Source of the DNA: Rothia mucilaginosa
GTDB taxonomy: Bacteria; Actinomycetota; Actinomycetes; Actinomycetales; Micrococcaceae
NCBI RefSeq assembly: GCF_901875305.1
Contig: NZ_CABFLY010000002.1
Location: 434,001-498,000, forward strand
Length of the DNA stretch: 64,000 nucleotides
Direction: 5' to 3'
The translations under genes were made by a program, and so were the position numbers. The notes below the pieces were generated by a model, which was not told where the DNA came from, made no database searches, and saw only the letters and a list, made by a program, of their open reading frames with translations. This document shows, piece after piece, positions 55,415-64,000 of the stretch; position 1 is the first letter of the stretch; every line of letters starts with the position of its first letter.

Positions 55415-58102
55415 TTAGGCCTGAGCCTGCGCGATAGCGTCGCGAACGGCGTCCAGAGCGGCACCAATCTTGGATGCATCCTGGCCACCGCCCTGAGCGA
55501 CGTCGTCCTTACCGCCGCCGCCGCCGCCGAGCACGCCTGCGGCCACGCGGACCAGTGCGCCAGCCTTCACGCCGGCGGAGCGAGCACCCTCGGTGGTTGC
55601 CACGAGAATCACGGGACGGCCGTTGGACACACCGGCCACGGCCACCACAGCGGCCTCGGAACCGAAGCGGGAACGCAGGTCCAGGGCCAGCTCGCGCACG
55701 CCGTTGGCGTCCAGCTCGCCGGCGTTGTGGGCCAGAACGCGCACGGAGCCGATGGTCTGTGCGCTCTCCAGAAGCTTGCCGGCCTCGGCCTGCAGCTTCT
55801 CGCGACGCAGTTGAGCCAGCTCCTTCTCGGCGGCCTTCAGCTTAGCCAGGGTCTGGTTAATCTTCTCGGGCAGGTCTGCGGAGGACTGAACCTTCATCAG
55901 GCCGGTCAGCTGGTTCACCAGGGTGCGCTCAGCGGCTAGGTGGTTGAATGAGTTCAGACCCACCAAGGCCTCAACACGGCGGTTGCCGGAGCCCACGGAG
56001 CTCTCGGTCAGCAGCGACAGCGAACCAATCTCGGCAGAGGTGCCCACGTGGGTACCACCGCACAGCTCGCGGGAGAAGTCGCCGCCAATCTCAACCACGC
56101 GCACCACGTCGCCGTACTTCTCGCCGAAGAGGCTCATGGCACCCAGAGCCTTCGCCTCGGCCAGCGGCATCACGCGGGTAATCACCTCGTGGTTGTCGCG
56201 GATGGCGAGGTTAGCAACCTCTTCCACCTCGTGCTTAGCGGACTCGGACAGGCCCTCGCCCCACGCGAAGTCGAAGCGCAGGTAGCCTTCCTTGTTGAAG
56301 GAACCGCGCTGGGTTGCCTCCTTGCCGAGCACCTGGTGCAGAGCGGCGTGGATGATGTGGGTACCCGAGTGTGCCTTCTCACCGTCGCGGCGGCGCTGCA
56401 CGTCAACCTGTGCCACAACATCGGCACCAACGTGAACCTCACCCTCACGTACGACGGCACGGTGAACGCTCAGGCCCTTGACGGGCTGCTGAACGTCCTG
56501 AACGTCAATGATGAAGCCGTTGCCGGTGATAACACCGGTGTCAGCTGCCTGGCCACCGGCCTCGGCGTAGAACGGGGTCTCGTCCAGAACAACCTCGATC
56601 TTGTCGCCAGCCTTAGCGACAGGCACGGACACGCCGTCCACCAGGATGGCGCGCAGCTTGGTTTCGGTGCGCAACTCGGTGTAACCGGTGAAGATGGAGC
56701 CGCGCTCGTCCACGAGCCTACGCAGCTCGGAGAGGTCAGCAAACGCACCCTTCTTAGCCTTAGCGTCAGCCTGCGCACGGTGACGCTGCTCAGCCATCAG
56801 CTCACGGAATGCCTTCTCGTCAACCTTCACACCGGCCTCAGCAGCCATCTCGAGGGTCAGGTCAATCGGGAAGCCGTAGGTGTCGTGCAGTGCGAAGGCC
56901 TCAGCACCGGAAACGGAGTTCGAGCCGTCCTTCTTAGCTGCGGCCACAGCCTCTTCCAGGCGCTCGGTACCGGTCTCAATGGTGTGCAGGAAGGCCTTCT
57001 CCTCGGCGTACGCAATGCGGGAGATGCGCTCGAAGTCGTCGGCCACATACGGGAAAGCGCCCTTCATCGCATCACGCGAAGCCGGGAGCAGCACGGGCAG
57101 ACAAGGCTCAGTCACGCCCAGCAGGCGCATAGCGCGGATTGCGCGGCGCATCAGGCGGCGCAGAATGTAGCCGCGACCCTCGTTCGAAGGGGTTACGCCA
57201 TCGGCAATCAGCATGAGCGAAGAGCGGATGTGGTCGGCCACCACGCGCATACGCACGTCGTCCTCGTAGCCCTCGTCCTCAGCGGACTCAGAGCCGTGGT
57301 ACTTCTTGCCGGAGAGCTTGGAGGCTGCATCCAGCACGGGACGCACCTGGTCGGTCTCGTAGAAGTTCTCGACACCCTGCAACAGCATAGCCAGGCGCTC
57401 AACGCCCAGGCCGGTATCGATGTTCTTCTTGGGCAGGTCACCCAGAATCTCGAAATCATCCTTGCCGATGCCCTCGCCACGCTGGTACTGCATGAACACG
57501 AGGTTCCAGATTTCGATGTAGCGGTCGTCGTCAGCCGCAGGGCCGCCTTCCTTACCGTAGGCGGGGCCGCGGTCGTAGAAAATCTCGGAGTCGGGACCTG
57601 CAGGGCCGGGCTGGCCGGTGGACCAGTAGTTTTCCTTCATGCCCATGCGCTGAATACGCTCAGCCGGGAAGCCCACCTTGTTGTGCCAAATGTCGAAGGC
57701 CTCATCGTCACCCTCGTAAATGGTGACCCACAGGCGCTCAGGATCCAGGCCGAAGCCACCCTGATCCTGCGGGGTGGTCAGCAGCTCGTAGGCGAAGGGA
57801 ATCGCCTGCTCCTTGAAGTAATCACCGAAGGAGAAGTTACCGGCCATCTGGAAGAAGGTACCGTGACGAGCGGTCTTACCGACCTCTTCGATATCCAGGG
57901 TGCGGATGCACTTCTGCACGCTGGTTGCACGGGAGAACGGAGGGGTCTCACGGCCCAGGAAGTAGGGAATGAACGGGACCATACCGGCAATGGTGAACAT
58001 GGCGCCGGGTTCGTTCGAAATCAGCGATGCCGAAGGCACCACGGTGTGGCCGCGGGAAGCGAAGAAATCGATCCAGCGCTTGGAAATCTCCTGTGAGAGC
58101 AT
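55415..58102 (-). CDS. alaS: Alanyl-tRNA synthetase
   Basis: Charges tRNA-Ala. The 895-residue enzyme has the class II catalytic core (GRETPPFSRATSVQKCIRT near residue 50), the editing domain with the zinc motif HSGTHIIHAAL (about 583-593) and LCGGTHVGTSAEIG, and the C-terminal C-Ala domain with a glycine-rich run GVLGGGGGGKDDVAQGGG. The ATG at 58102 follows AAAGGAACGAG. It leads the alaS-ruvX-mltG operon. Confidence 0.97.
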   Translation of the reverse strand: MLSQEISKRWIDFFASRGHTVVPSASLISNEPGAMFTIAGMVPFIPYFLGRETPPFSRATSVQKCIRTLDIEEVGKTARHGTFFQMAGNFSFGDYFKEQAIPFAYELLTTPQDQGGFGLDPERLWVTIYEGDDEAFDIWHNKVGFPAERIQRMGMKENYWSTGQPGPAGPDSEIFYDRGPAYGKEGGPAADDDRYIEIWNLVFMQYQRGEGIGKDDFEILGDLPKKNIDTGLGVERLAMLLQGVENFYETDQVRPVLDAASKLSGKKYHGSESAEDEGYEDDVRMRVVADHIRSSLMLIADGVTPSNEGRGYILRRLMRRAIRAMRLLGVTEPCLPVLLPASRDAMKGAFPYVADDFERISRIAYAEEKAFLHTIETGTERLEEAVAAAKKDGSNSVSGAEAFALHDTYGFPIDLTLEMAAEAGVKVDEKAFRELMAEQRHRAQADAKAKKGAFADLSELRRLVDERGSIFTGYTELRTETKLRAILVDGVSVPVAKAGDKIEVVLDETPFYAEAGGQAADTGVITGNGFIIDVQDVQQPVKGLSVHRAVVREGEVHVGADVVAQVDVQRRRDGEKAHSGTHIIHAALHQVLGKEATQRGSFNKEGYLRFDFAWGEGLSESAKHEVEEVANLAIRDNHEVITRVMPLAEAKALGAMSLFGEKYGDVVRVVEIGGDFSRELCGGTHVGTSAEIGSLSLLTESSVGSGNRRVEALVGLNSFNHLAAERTLVNQLTGLMKVQSSADLPEKINQTLAKLKAAEKELAQLRREKLQAEAGKLLESAQTIGSVRVLAHNAGELDANGVRELALDLRSRFGSEAAVVAVAGVSNGRPVILVATTEGARSAGVKAGALVRVAAGVLGGGGGGKDDVAQGGGQDASKIGAALDAVRDAIAQAQA

Positions 58103-58266
58103 CTCGTTCCTTTGAATAATCTGTACGAAATTCTAAATAGTCTACTGACCTATGGTGCCTCTCCGCGCGCAAAATGGCTAATCGAGAGGCCTTTGAAGGC
58201 TCCTCGCAACACCCTGCGCAACGGTCGGACAGTCCAGCAGACGGCGGCCTTTCGGCCTAAGTCTAG

Positions 58267-58749
58267 TTAGTTGAAGAAGCCGTCCCCGAGCTCGCGGTCG
58301 CGGGCGATGCGCTGCTCGCGGGCTTTCTCCAACGAGGCAATCTGCGACTCCACCTCAATGAGCTCACGCTCGGCAATGCGGCGGTTAGCGGCCTCAATCT
58401 CGGTCGAGCTCATGTTCCTCTCCCAGGTGTCCAGGGAGCCGGGGCGCAGGTCCTGCTTCTGGCGCTCCACCTTGGCGTTGAGCTCCATCTCCTTCTCCTG
58501 CATACCTTCGCGCACGCGGGCGGCGAACTCGACGGCCTTCAGGGCGTAGGGCTGCAGGGGCTTACCGAGGGGCGAATCGAAGAATTTTGCCATCTGAGAC
58601 TCCGGGTTGAGGGCCAGCTCGCCATGCTCGCGTTGGAGCAGGGCACTACCGGGGGTACGCTGTGCAGGCTTGGAGGAAGCTCGACGGGAAGCGAGGTAGC
58701 CCGCCGCGGCGCCAGCACCGAGCAGAAGAACGGATCGAAGCAGGCCCAT
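58267..58749 (-). CDS. Small membrane-anchored coiled-coil protein
   Basis: A 160-residue protein of unknown function conserved next to alaS and the DUF948 gene in Micrococcales. A short N-terminal hydrophobic segment (about 4-20, LLRSVLLLGAGAAAGYLAS) anchors it; the rest is charged and helical with probable coiled coils (IAERELIEVESQIASLEKAREQ). Its ATG shares one base with the stop of the DUF948 gene, so the two are translated together. Confidence 0.75.
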   Translation of the reverse strand: MGLLRSVLLLGAGAAAGYLASRRASSKPAQRTPGSALLQREHGELALNPESQMAKFFDSPLGKPLQPYALKAVEFAARVREGMQEKEMELNAKVERQKQDLRPGSLDTWERNMSSTEIEAANRRIAERELIEVESQIASLEKAREQRIARDRELGDGFFN

Positions 58750-59144
58750 TAGTTCTCACCACCCGCGGTCGAGGAGGTGCCGCCATGCTGACCGGACTTG
58801 CTACCGCCACGGAAGGCCTGGCGCACACCGTAGGAGAAAGAAGCCACCTTAATCAGCGGCTGACCCACGGTCGAGGTCACCAGCGAGGACAGGGCCGAAA
58901 CGTTCGCGGAAGCATCCGAAACATTCGAGGTGATGTCGTCAACCTTCTCAAGTTGCTCATTAGTGGTCACCACAGTGCGGGTCACCTCTTCAATGAGCGG
59001 GGCGGTGCTCTGGTTGAGTGAACGAATCGTCACAATCAGCTCATCAAACACCTTGGTCAGGCGAATAATGGGAAGGGCCAGCAGAGCCACGAGAATCGCA
59101 AAAACTCCCGCCGCAATCAGGCCTGCAATATCTCCGCCAGTCAT
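58749..59144 (-). CDS. DUF948 domain protein
   Basis: A 131-residue protein with one N-terminal transmembrane helix (about 7-27) and a helical domain rich in Thr, Val and Asn (TRTVVTTNEQLEKVDDITSN) typical of DUF948, a family resembling chemoreceptor coiled coils. Function unknown; it is conserved between rpsD and alaS in related genomes. Confidence 0.88.
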   Translation of the reverse strand: MTGGDIAGLIAAGVFAILVALLALPIIRLTKVFDELIVTIRSLNQSTAPLIEEVTRTVVTTNEQLEKVDDITSNVSDASANVSALSSLVTSTVGQPLIKVASFSYGVRQAFRGGSKSGQHGGTSSTAGGEN

Positions 59145-59387
59145 CTGTACCTCATTTCGCGTAACGCATGGTGCTTATCAATAGTCGTACTCACCGGCAC
59201 GCCGCCATGGCGCATCGGCCGGACTGTATACACAGTTCAATCCTTTATTCTAGTCGAAAATTCCTTCTCGCGCCCCTTAAACTCTCATGAAACTCTCAGG
59301 ATTGAACAATTCACAGGTTCCCAAAAGAGCCGACGCGAAGCCCGCATCCCGGGACTCAATCCCCCAAGCCGAGCCCTTAAACGGGAA

Positions 59388-59424
59388 CAACCCGTCCCCC
59401 ACCGAAACGGTACGGAACGGGTTG
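59388..59424 (-). terminator. Terminator of rpsD
   Basis: CAACCCGTTCC pairs with GGGGACGGGTTG (one mismatch) and is followed by TTCCCGTTT, 19 bp after the rpsD stop. Confidence 0.75.
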
Positions 59425-59442
59425 CTTCTCGAAAAATCGAGA

Positions 59443-60075
59443 TTATGCCAGACGCGAGTAGTACTCAACGACCAGCTGCTCGTCGCAGACCACGGGGATC
59501 TCTTCGCGCTTGGGCTTACGCTCAAGCTTTGCGTGCAGCTTCTCAATCTCAACGTTCAGGTATGCCGGAACCTCGGGCAGAACTGCCTGGTTCTCGCCAG
59601 CAGCCGCAGCCTGGAAGGGAACAGTCTTCTCAGCCTTGGGGTGAACGTGAATCAGCTGGCCGGGCTTGACGTGGAACGAGGGGCGGTCCACGCGAACACC
59701 GTCAACCAGAATGTGACGGTGAACAACCATCTGACGTGCCTGAGCAATGGTGCGGGCGAAACCTGCACGCAGAACCAGGGCATCGAGGCGGGTCTCGAGC
59801 AGCTCGACCAGGTTCTTACCGGTCTGGCCCTCAACGCGCTTTGCCTCGAGGTATGCGCGGCGCATCTGTGCCTCGCGGATGTTGTACTGAGCGCGCAGAC
59901 GCTGCTTTTCCTTCAGCTGGGTAGCGTAGTTGGAGTCAGCCTTCTTGCGGGCACGGCCGTGCTGGCCGGGGCCGTAAGGACGACGCTCGAGGTACTTTTC
60001 TGCCTTCGGGGTCAGAGCAATGCCCAGGGCACGGGACTGACGCACGGTATGGCGGGTGCGGTTGTGCTTAGCCAC
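59443..60075 (-). CDS. rpsD: 30S ribosomal protein S4
   Basis: Primary 16S rRNA-binding protein and, in some bacteria, a translational repressor. The 210-residue protein has the S4 RNA-binding domain around 95-160 (TRLDALVLRAGFARTIAQAR, HRHILVDGVRVDRPSFHVKPG). Start is GTG at 60075 behind AGAAAGG. It is alone here rather than in the alpha operon, the common actinobacterial situation. Confidence 0.97.
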   Translation of the reverse strand: MAKHNRTRHTVRQSRALGIALTPKAEKYLERRPYGPGQHGRARKKADSNYATQLKEKQRLRAQYNIREAQMRRAYLEAKRVEGQTGKNLVELLETRLDALVLRAGFARTIAQARQMVVHRHILVDGVRVDRPSFHVKPGQLIHVHPKAEKTVPFQAAAAGENQAVLPEVPAYLNVEIEKLHAKLERKPKREEIPVVCDEQLVVEYYSRLA

Positions 60076-60507
60076 AATCTACCTTTCTATGTGAGGCTCC
60101 TGCACCCGTGAGGGTGGGGGCCTCGGTCTATTGGATACTGGCCTCCTCGGGTGACCTCGCCGTAGCCCGCGCGCGACCGATTCGGTCGTTGCTGCACGGC
60201 GGTGAGGCGGAGAGCGCGAGGCAGAGTACCTCGCAGCTACATTACTCATGCCCACACGGATGCGGGCATAGCAATTGCCAGACCCGTCAAGCTTACCGGA
60301 TGCGCCCCGGCTTTACCAGCCTTATGGAAAATTTTTAGCCCACATTACCGTTCATGTGTGTTTTTGATACTTACCCACATAAACCCAACAAGGAATATTT
60401 GCACCCGTCAGAGCTATTTAGGCACGCCCTCTCCGGAAAATTGTGGCGCCGCGATGTTGGATTGTAATCATTTCGTTATTTTTAACCTGTGAATCTATGG
60501 GAATAGC
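60076..60507. other. Intergenic region upstream of rpsD
   Basis: About 430 bp without a gene I can support. It must contain the rpsD promoter and leader; the part 60330-60480 is A+T-rich. Open frames on the plus strand here have no coding character. Confidence 0.5.
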
Positions 60508-60543
60508 TTGCTTTCAAGCTCGCATATCGCCTAGACTAAAGAA

Positions 60544-60658
60544 CATAACAAGCTTGACCTCCGCCCTTCCGGGATTGGCCGACAGTCAAGATGTCTATCA
60601 CAACTCAAACTCTCATGCGGTGCGCAGTACGACCGAGGTACTGCGCACCGCATTTTGT
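60544..60658 (+). ncRNA. Candidate small RNA with its own promoter and terminator
   Basis: TTGCTT (60508-60513), an 18-bp spacer and TAGACT (60532-60537) form a plausible promoter. About 70 bp on, a perfect 16-bp stem ATGCGGTGCGCAGTAC/GTACTGCGCACCGCAT (60615-60630 with 60638-60653) ends in TTTTG. The expected transcript is about 115 nt. A short frame starting MSITTQTLMRCAVRP crosses the hairpin and is doubtful. No known RNA family recognised. Confidence 0.4.
60615..60656 (+). terminator. Strong intrinsic terminator
   Basis: Perfect 16-bp stem with a 7-nt loop followed by TTTT on the plus strand. No plus-strand gene precedes it, which is why a small RNA is proposed. It may also stop minus-strand readthrough from rarA. 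Confidence 0.85.
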
Positions 60659-60761
60659 ATACGCTCACCGCTTGCGCCGGCCGGTTCGTGCGGATAGTTT
60701 GTGCGACTAACCGGCCGGCGCGGTTAGTGGCATCGTTAGTCAGCCCGGCTATTCCGTGCGG

Positions 60762-62345
60762 CTAGTTGCCACCGTCAAGAATCCTGCGGATACGCTCGCG
60801 GCGCTCCGTCAACGTACGCTCAAAACCATGCTGAGTCGGCTCGTAATACACCGTGCCGCGCAGGGTATCCGGCAGGTACTGTTGCGCCGCCACGTGGCCC
60901 GGCGCATCGTGCGCATAAATGTAGCCGTCACCGTGACCAAACTGCTTAGCCCCCGCATAATGGGCGTCACGTAGATGCACTGGAACCTGCCCCGAAGCAC
61001 CCGCCCGCACATCCGCAATGGCGCGGTTAATCGCGTTATACGCCGCGTTCGACTTCGGCGCAAGCGCACAATAAATCACCGCCTGCGACAGGATAATGCG
61101 CGCCTCCGGCATGCCCACCAGCGCCACCGACTGCGCCGCAGCCGTCGCCACCTGCAAAGCCTGCGGATCAGCCAAACCAATATCCTCACTCGCCAGAATC
61201 ATGATGCGACGCGCCACAAAACGCGGATCCTCGCCGCCCTCCAGCATGCGCGCCAAGTAATGCACCGCGGCATCCGCATCGGAGCCGCGCATGGACTTAA
61301 TGAACGCACTCACCACGTCATAATGCTGATCGCCCGAACGATCGTAACGAATCGCGGCGCGGTCCACGGCCTCCACGGCGTGCGCCAGCGTGATGCGCAC
61401 GGGCGCGGCGGGTTCCGGGCCCTTCTCCCCTGCCGGGTCTTCCGAGTCTTCGGCGGCGTCTGCACCGACGGTGTTGGCAGTATCGGGGCCGCCCTCAGTT
61501 GTTTCTGCGGTTTCTGTAGGGTTGTCTCCGTGCGAGCCGCCGACCTCTGCCGAATCCTGTTCAGCCTCACTAAACGCAATCGCAGCCGCCGCCTCCAGCG
61601 AGGTCAGGGAGCGGCGAGCGTCGCCTCCGGAAACCGCCGCGAGGTGGGCGCGCGCATCCGCGTCAATCACCGCCGCGCCGCCAAAACCGCGCGGGTCGGC
61701 CAGGGCACGGTCAATCAGACGCTCAATATCGGACTGCTCCAGCGAATGAACCCGCAGCAGCAGCGAGCGCGAAAGCAACGGCGAAATAATGCTGAACGAC
61801 GGGTTCTCCGTCGTAGCCGCCACCAGAATCACCCAGCGGTTCTCCACACCGGGCAGGAGCGCATCCTGCTGAGCCTTCGTGAAACGATGAATCTCATCCA
61901 GGAAGAGCACGGTGGTTATGCCGTACATATCGCGGTCAAGTAGCGCCTGATCCATGACCGCGCGCACATCCTTCACACCCGCAGTAATCGCCGAAAGCTC
62001 CACGAACTTACGACCCGGCGCGCGCGCAATCACATGCGCCAGCGTGGTTTTACCGGTGCCTGGAGGGCCGTAGAGAATGACCGAGGACGGGCCAGCCGGG
62101 CCGGCGTTCTCCCCCGCCAACACGCGCAGAGGCGCACCCGGAGTCAGCAGGTGCTCCTGGCCGAGAACCTCATCAATGGTGCGCGGACGCATACGCACCG
62201 CCAGGGGCGCGCGGGATGCCGACCGGGCAGAGCGCGCACGCGACACAGAGGCACGCGAGGAGGCGGGCTCCTCGGAGGGCGTGCCAATCAGGCTCACGCG
62301 GTCCCCGTCATCGGGCAACTCAAGATCAAAGAGGGAATCAGCCAT
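60762..62345 (-). CDS. rarA: Replication-associated recombination protein RarA (MgsA)
   Basis: An AAA+ ATPase related to clamp loaders that acts at stalled forks. Walker A GPPGTGKT at 93-100, Walker B FLDEIHRF near 148-154, sensor ATTENPSF. The N-terminal 45 residues are Ser/Arg-rich, and an acidic insertion of about 55 residues (263-318, rich in Glu, Asp, Thr and Gly) sits before the C-terminal tetramerisation part ([20 protein letters not shown]). 527 residues against about 440 usual. It lies upstream of rpsD as in other Micrococcales. Confidence 0.94.
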   Translation of the reverse strand: MADSLFDLELPDDGDRVSLIGTPSEEPASSRASVSRARSARSASRAPLAVRMRPRTIDEVLGQEHLLTPGAPLRVLAGENAGPAGPSSVILYGPPGTGKTTLAHVIARAPGRKFVELSAITAGVKDVRAVMDQALLDRDMYGITTVLFLDEIHRFTKAQQDALLPGVENRWVILVAATTENPSFSIISPLLSRSLLLRVHSLEQSDIERLIDRALADPRGFGGAAVIDADARAHLAAVSGGDARRSLTSLEAAAAIAFSEAEQDSAEVGGSHGDNPTETAETTEGGPDTANTVGADAAEDSEDPAGEKGPEPAAPVRITLAHAVEAVDRAAIRYDRSGDQHYDVVSAFIKSMRGSDADAAVHYLARMLEGGEDPRFVARRIMILASEDIGLADPQALQVATAAAQSVALVGMPEARIILSQAVIYCALAPKSNAAYNAINRAIADVRAGASGQVPVHLRDAHYAGAKQFGHGDGYIYAHDAPGHVAAQQYLPDTLRGTVYYEPTQHGFERTLTERRERIRRILDGGN

Positions 62346-62436
62346 AGTCTTACTCTATCGTTTCACAATCTGGAGGCGGGTACGGGGTGTGGATATACAG
62401 CTGCGGATTTAGCTCGCGGCGTGACACCACGCGGGT

Positions 62437-62521
62437 TTTCGATAGGTTAGTGTCTTCGCCGTGGGTTTTAAACCCCGGGGCAAGGCTATAAACCTCGGGA
62501 CAATCCACTAACCTATCGAAA
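62437..62521. repeat. 85-bp element with perfect 16-bp terminal inverted repeats
   Basis: TTTCGATAGGTTAGTG (62437-62452) and CACTAACCTATCGAAA (62506-62521) are exact inverses. The 53-bp interior holds a near-palindrome GGGTTTTAAACCCC and two related blocks (TAAACCCCGGGGCAAG and TAAACCTCGGGACAAT). It starts 8 bp after the dtd stop. No T-run follows, so a plain terminator is not certain; a small non-autonomous mobile element or extragenic palindrome is possible. Confidence 0.75.
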
Positions 62522-62529
62522 GCGCCGCC

Positions 62530-62964
62530 CTAGAGAGTCTCACTATCGAGGATCAGAGTCACCGGGCCGTCGTTGACCAGCTCCACCTGCATGTCCGCAC
62601 CGAACACGCCGGTCTCCACGTGCAGGCCACGCTCACGAAGCGCCTCCACGTAGTCGTTGAACAGCGGCTCACTCACCGGACCGGGTGCGGCGGCAGACCA
62701 GGAGGGGCGGCGGCCCTTCTTCGCATCCCCGTACAGGGTGAACTGGCTGACCGCCAGCACGGGTGCGCCCTCATCCAGCAGGGACCTCTCCCCCTCCAGC
62801 AGGCGCAGGTTCGCGGTCTTATCGGCAAGCTTCGCAACCTGCGCCGCACCGTCACCGTGCGTGATACCGACCAGCACCAGGTAGCCGGGCTGGTCAATCG
62901 CGCCGACCGTCTCACCCGCCACGCGCACCGCCGCGCGGGTCACGCGCTGAATAACTACTCGCAT
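62530..62964 (-). CDS. dtd: D-aminoacyl-tRNA deacylase
   Basis: Removes D-amino acids wrongly attached to tRNA. The 144-residue protein has the catalytic [17 protein letters not shown] and the cross-subunit motif in the position of GP near the C-terminus ([11 protein letters not shown]). Begins [17 protein letters not shown], the family start. Confidence 0.96.
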   Translation of the reverse strand: MRVVIQRVTRAAVRVAGETVGAIDQPGYLVLVGITHGDGAAQVAKLADKTANLRLLEGERSLLDEGAPVLAVSQFTLYGDAKKGRRPSWSAAAPGPVSEPLFNDYVEALRERGLHVETGVFGADMQVELVNDGPVTLILDSETL

Positions 62965-63068
62965 CGTTCACCTTTCAACTTGGAGCCGGCTCTCACCGGG
63001 CTCATACATCTCACATATTTATAGCGGGCGCGCTGGATACGTAGCCGCCCCGGTTTAGCCAGCCGCCA

Positions 63069-63596
63069 TCAGAGCGTGCCGCGCAGCTGCACGGCACGCA
63101 AAAACTGGTTCGCCGCCTGCGGAGTACGAAACTCAATAAACCGCTTCTGCAGATGCTGCCCGCGAGCCTCCGCCAGCAACTCCCCGACGTGCGGGTAGCT
63201 CCTCCACGTGTACCGAATCATGTTGTCCGGGTCGCGCAGAATATTCCACAGCGGCGGCTCAACATTATCCGCCCACAGCTTCTGACCCGTCACCGCACGG
63301 CACACCGTCCGGCGAACCACACGCCACATCACCACCGCGCGACTATAGCGCAGGTAAATCACCACATCCGCACGTTCCAGCAGGCGGCCACGCACCTGCG
63401 GATACTGCCACTCCGTAATCCACACAGGCTGCTCAATAAGCGCCTGAACGTCCGCCTCAAAACCGGGGCGCGGAGTCCAGCTCGGCCCCCAGTGTAGCGA
63501 ATCCATCTCCGTATGCGGAATGCCCAGGATGCGCCCCAACCGCGCCGCAAACGTCGTCTTACCGCTACCGCTCGGGCCGGCAATCAGGATGCGCAT
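63069..63596 (-). CDS. P-loop NTPase, adenylate kinase-like/topology-modulation (FlaR) type
   Basis: A 175-residue small nucleotide-binding protein. Walker A is GPSGSGKTT (residues 8-16), followed by the family-typical HTEMDSLHWGPSW and the Arg-rich segment RAVVMWRVVRRTVCR. Homologues are often annotated as adenylate kinase or DNA topology modulation protein; the substrate is unknown. The ATG at 63596 has GGGGAGG upstream; the open frame extends 48 codons further without support. Confidence 0.8.
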   Translation of the reverse strand: MRILIAGPSGSGKTTFAARLGRILGIPHTEMDSLHWGPSWTPRPGFEADVQALIEQPVWITEWQYPQVRGRLLERADVVIYLRYSRAVVMWRVVRRTVCRAVTGQKLWADNVEPPLWNILRDPDNMIRYTWRSYPHVGELLAEARGQHLQKRFIEFRTPQAANQFLRAVQLRGTL

Positions 63597-63816
63597 GCTC
63601 CCCTCCCCTTTGTCTAGTACACAGATCGGCACGCACGCCAGTTGATACAAAAGATGGGCTGCGACCCTGCACCAGCAGAATACACAGCCCACCCTCAACG
63701 GCGACCCCGGCAAGACTCGAGCCCGAGCCTCACAGCCCAAAGCTCAACACCCCGCCGGGTTCACGCCGCACAGTCTCACACCCCCCACGGGGCGCACGAC
63801 CAAAGGCTAAAGAAGA

Positions 63817-64000
63817 TTATTCCTCGTCCTTCTTCTTCGGCTTGAAGTCAACGCCAGCTTCCTTACGCTGCTCAGGGGTAATCGGTGCAGGTGCGGCAGT
63901 CAGCGGGTCGTAGCCGTTACCGGTCTTCGGGAACGCGATAACCTCGCGAATCGAGTCAACACCGGCCAGCAGGGACACGACACGGTCCCAACCGAACGCA
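63817..64000 (-). CDS. aspS: Aspartyl-tRNA synthetase, C-terminal end (partial)
   Basis: The last 60 codons of a gene that continues past the right edge. The residues [20 protein letters not shown] and [19 protein letters not shown] are the class II motif 3 and C-terminal end of bacterial AspRS; a Lys/Glu tail (KPKKKDEE) and TAA follow. Whether it is the discriminating or non-discriminating type cannot be told from this part. Confidence 0.9.
   Translation of the reverse strand, partial: AFGWDRVVSLLAGVDSIREVIAFPKTGNGYDPLTAAPAPITPEQRKEAGVDFKPKKKDEE

Noticed and set aside
56048..58096. 682-codon plus-strand frame
   Set aside because: Antisense to alaS with no recognisable motif.
60443..60697. 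84-codon plus-strand frame
   Set aside because: It runs through a perfect terminator hairpin and has no ribosome binding site.

Overview
The window looks like a chromosomal segment of Rothia, most likely R. mucilaginosa or a close relative (Micrococcaceae, Actinomycetota). The reasons are a high-GC genome, mycothiol synthesis (mshC), actinobacterial integration host factor (mihF), WhiA, DUF3097, DUF4870 and PAC2 proteins, and the conserved actinobacterial order alaS-ruvX-mltG-aroE-aroC-aroK-aroB-efp-nusB-pyrRBC-carAB-pyrF-mihF-gmk-rpoZ-coaBC. The genus is inferred from memory of gene order and protein sequence, not from a search. Almost every gene is on the minus strand.

Layout. 1-2.6 kb: the 3' part of a type ISP restriction-modification gene, the only obvious defence gene. 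2.7-9.1 kb: mshC, uppP, leuA with a leucine leader-peptide attenuator, and an LCP cell-wall ligase gene. 9.1-15.6 kb: the era/CNNM/ybeY/phoH/rsmE/dnaJ cluster, with no hrcA. 15.7-18 kb: two plus-strand genes (DUF3097, DUF4870) and a 600-bp AT-rich non-coding stretch. 18-22.5 kb: hemW, lepA and a PAC2-family gene. 22.5-25.3 kb: an accessory island at the 3' end of rpsT. 25.5-34 kb: pemK-like gene, holA, comEC, comEA, whiA, yvcK, rapZ. 34-49.8 kb: coaBC, rpoZ, gmk, mihF, the PyrR-controlled pyrimidine operon, nusB, efp. 48.7-58 kb: the shikimate genes aroB, aroK, aroC and aroE, then mltG, ruvX, alaS. 58-64 kb: two small membrane proteins, rpsD, rarA, dtd, a P-loop protein and the end of aspS.

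The most unusual region is the roughly 2-kb remnant at rpsT. The last two codons, stop codon and downstream bases of rpsT are duplicated 2 kb away (identical 20-bp core, about 48 bp similar), as expected for attL/attR of a tyrosine-recombinase element. Between the copies are the C-terminal half of an integrase, a 5'-truncated phage head (minor capsid) protein whose C-terminus resembles a nuclease toxin, a small acidic gene placed like an immunity gene, and another small acidic gene that takes its final codon and stop from the duplicated att core. This reads as a decayed prophage that kept a capsid-linked polymorphic toxin and immunity module.

Two RNA control elements are readable directly: a leader peptide with three consecutive Leu codons overlapping a terminator upstream of leuA, and a PyrR-binding loop just before the pyrR ribosome binding site. 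Several housekeeping proteins carry genus-specific insertions or extensions (AroK +295 residues, Era, ComEC, RarA, RpoZ).
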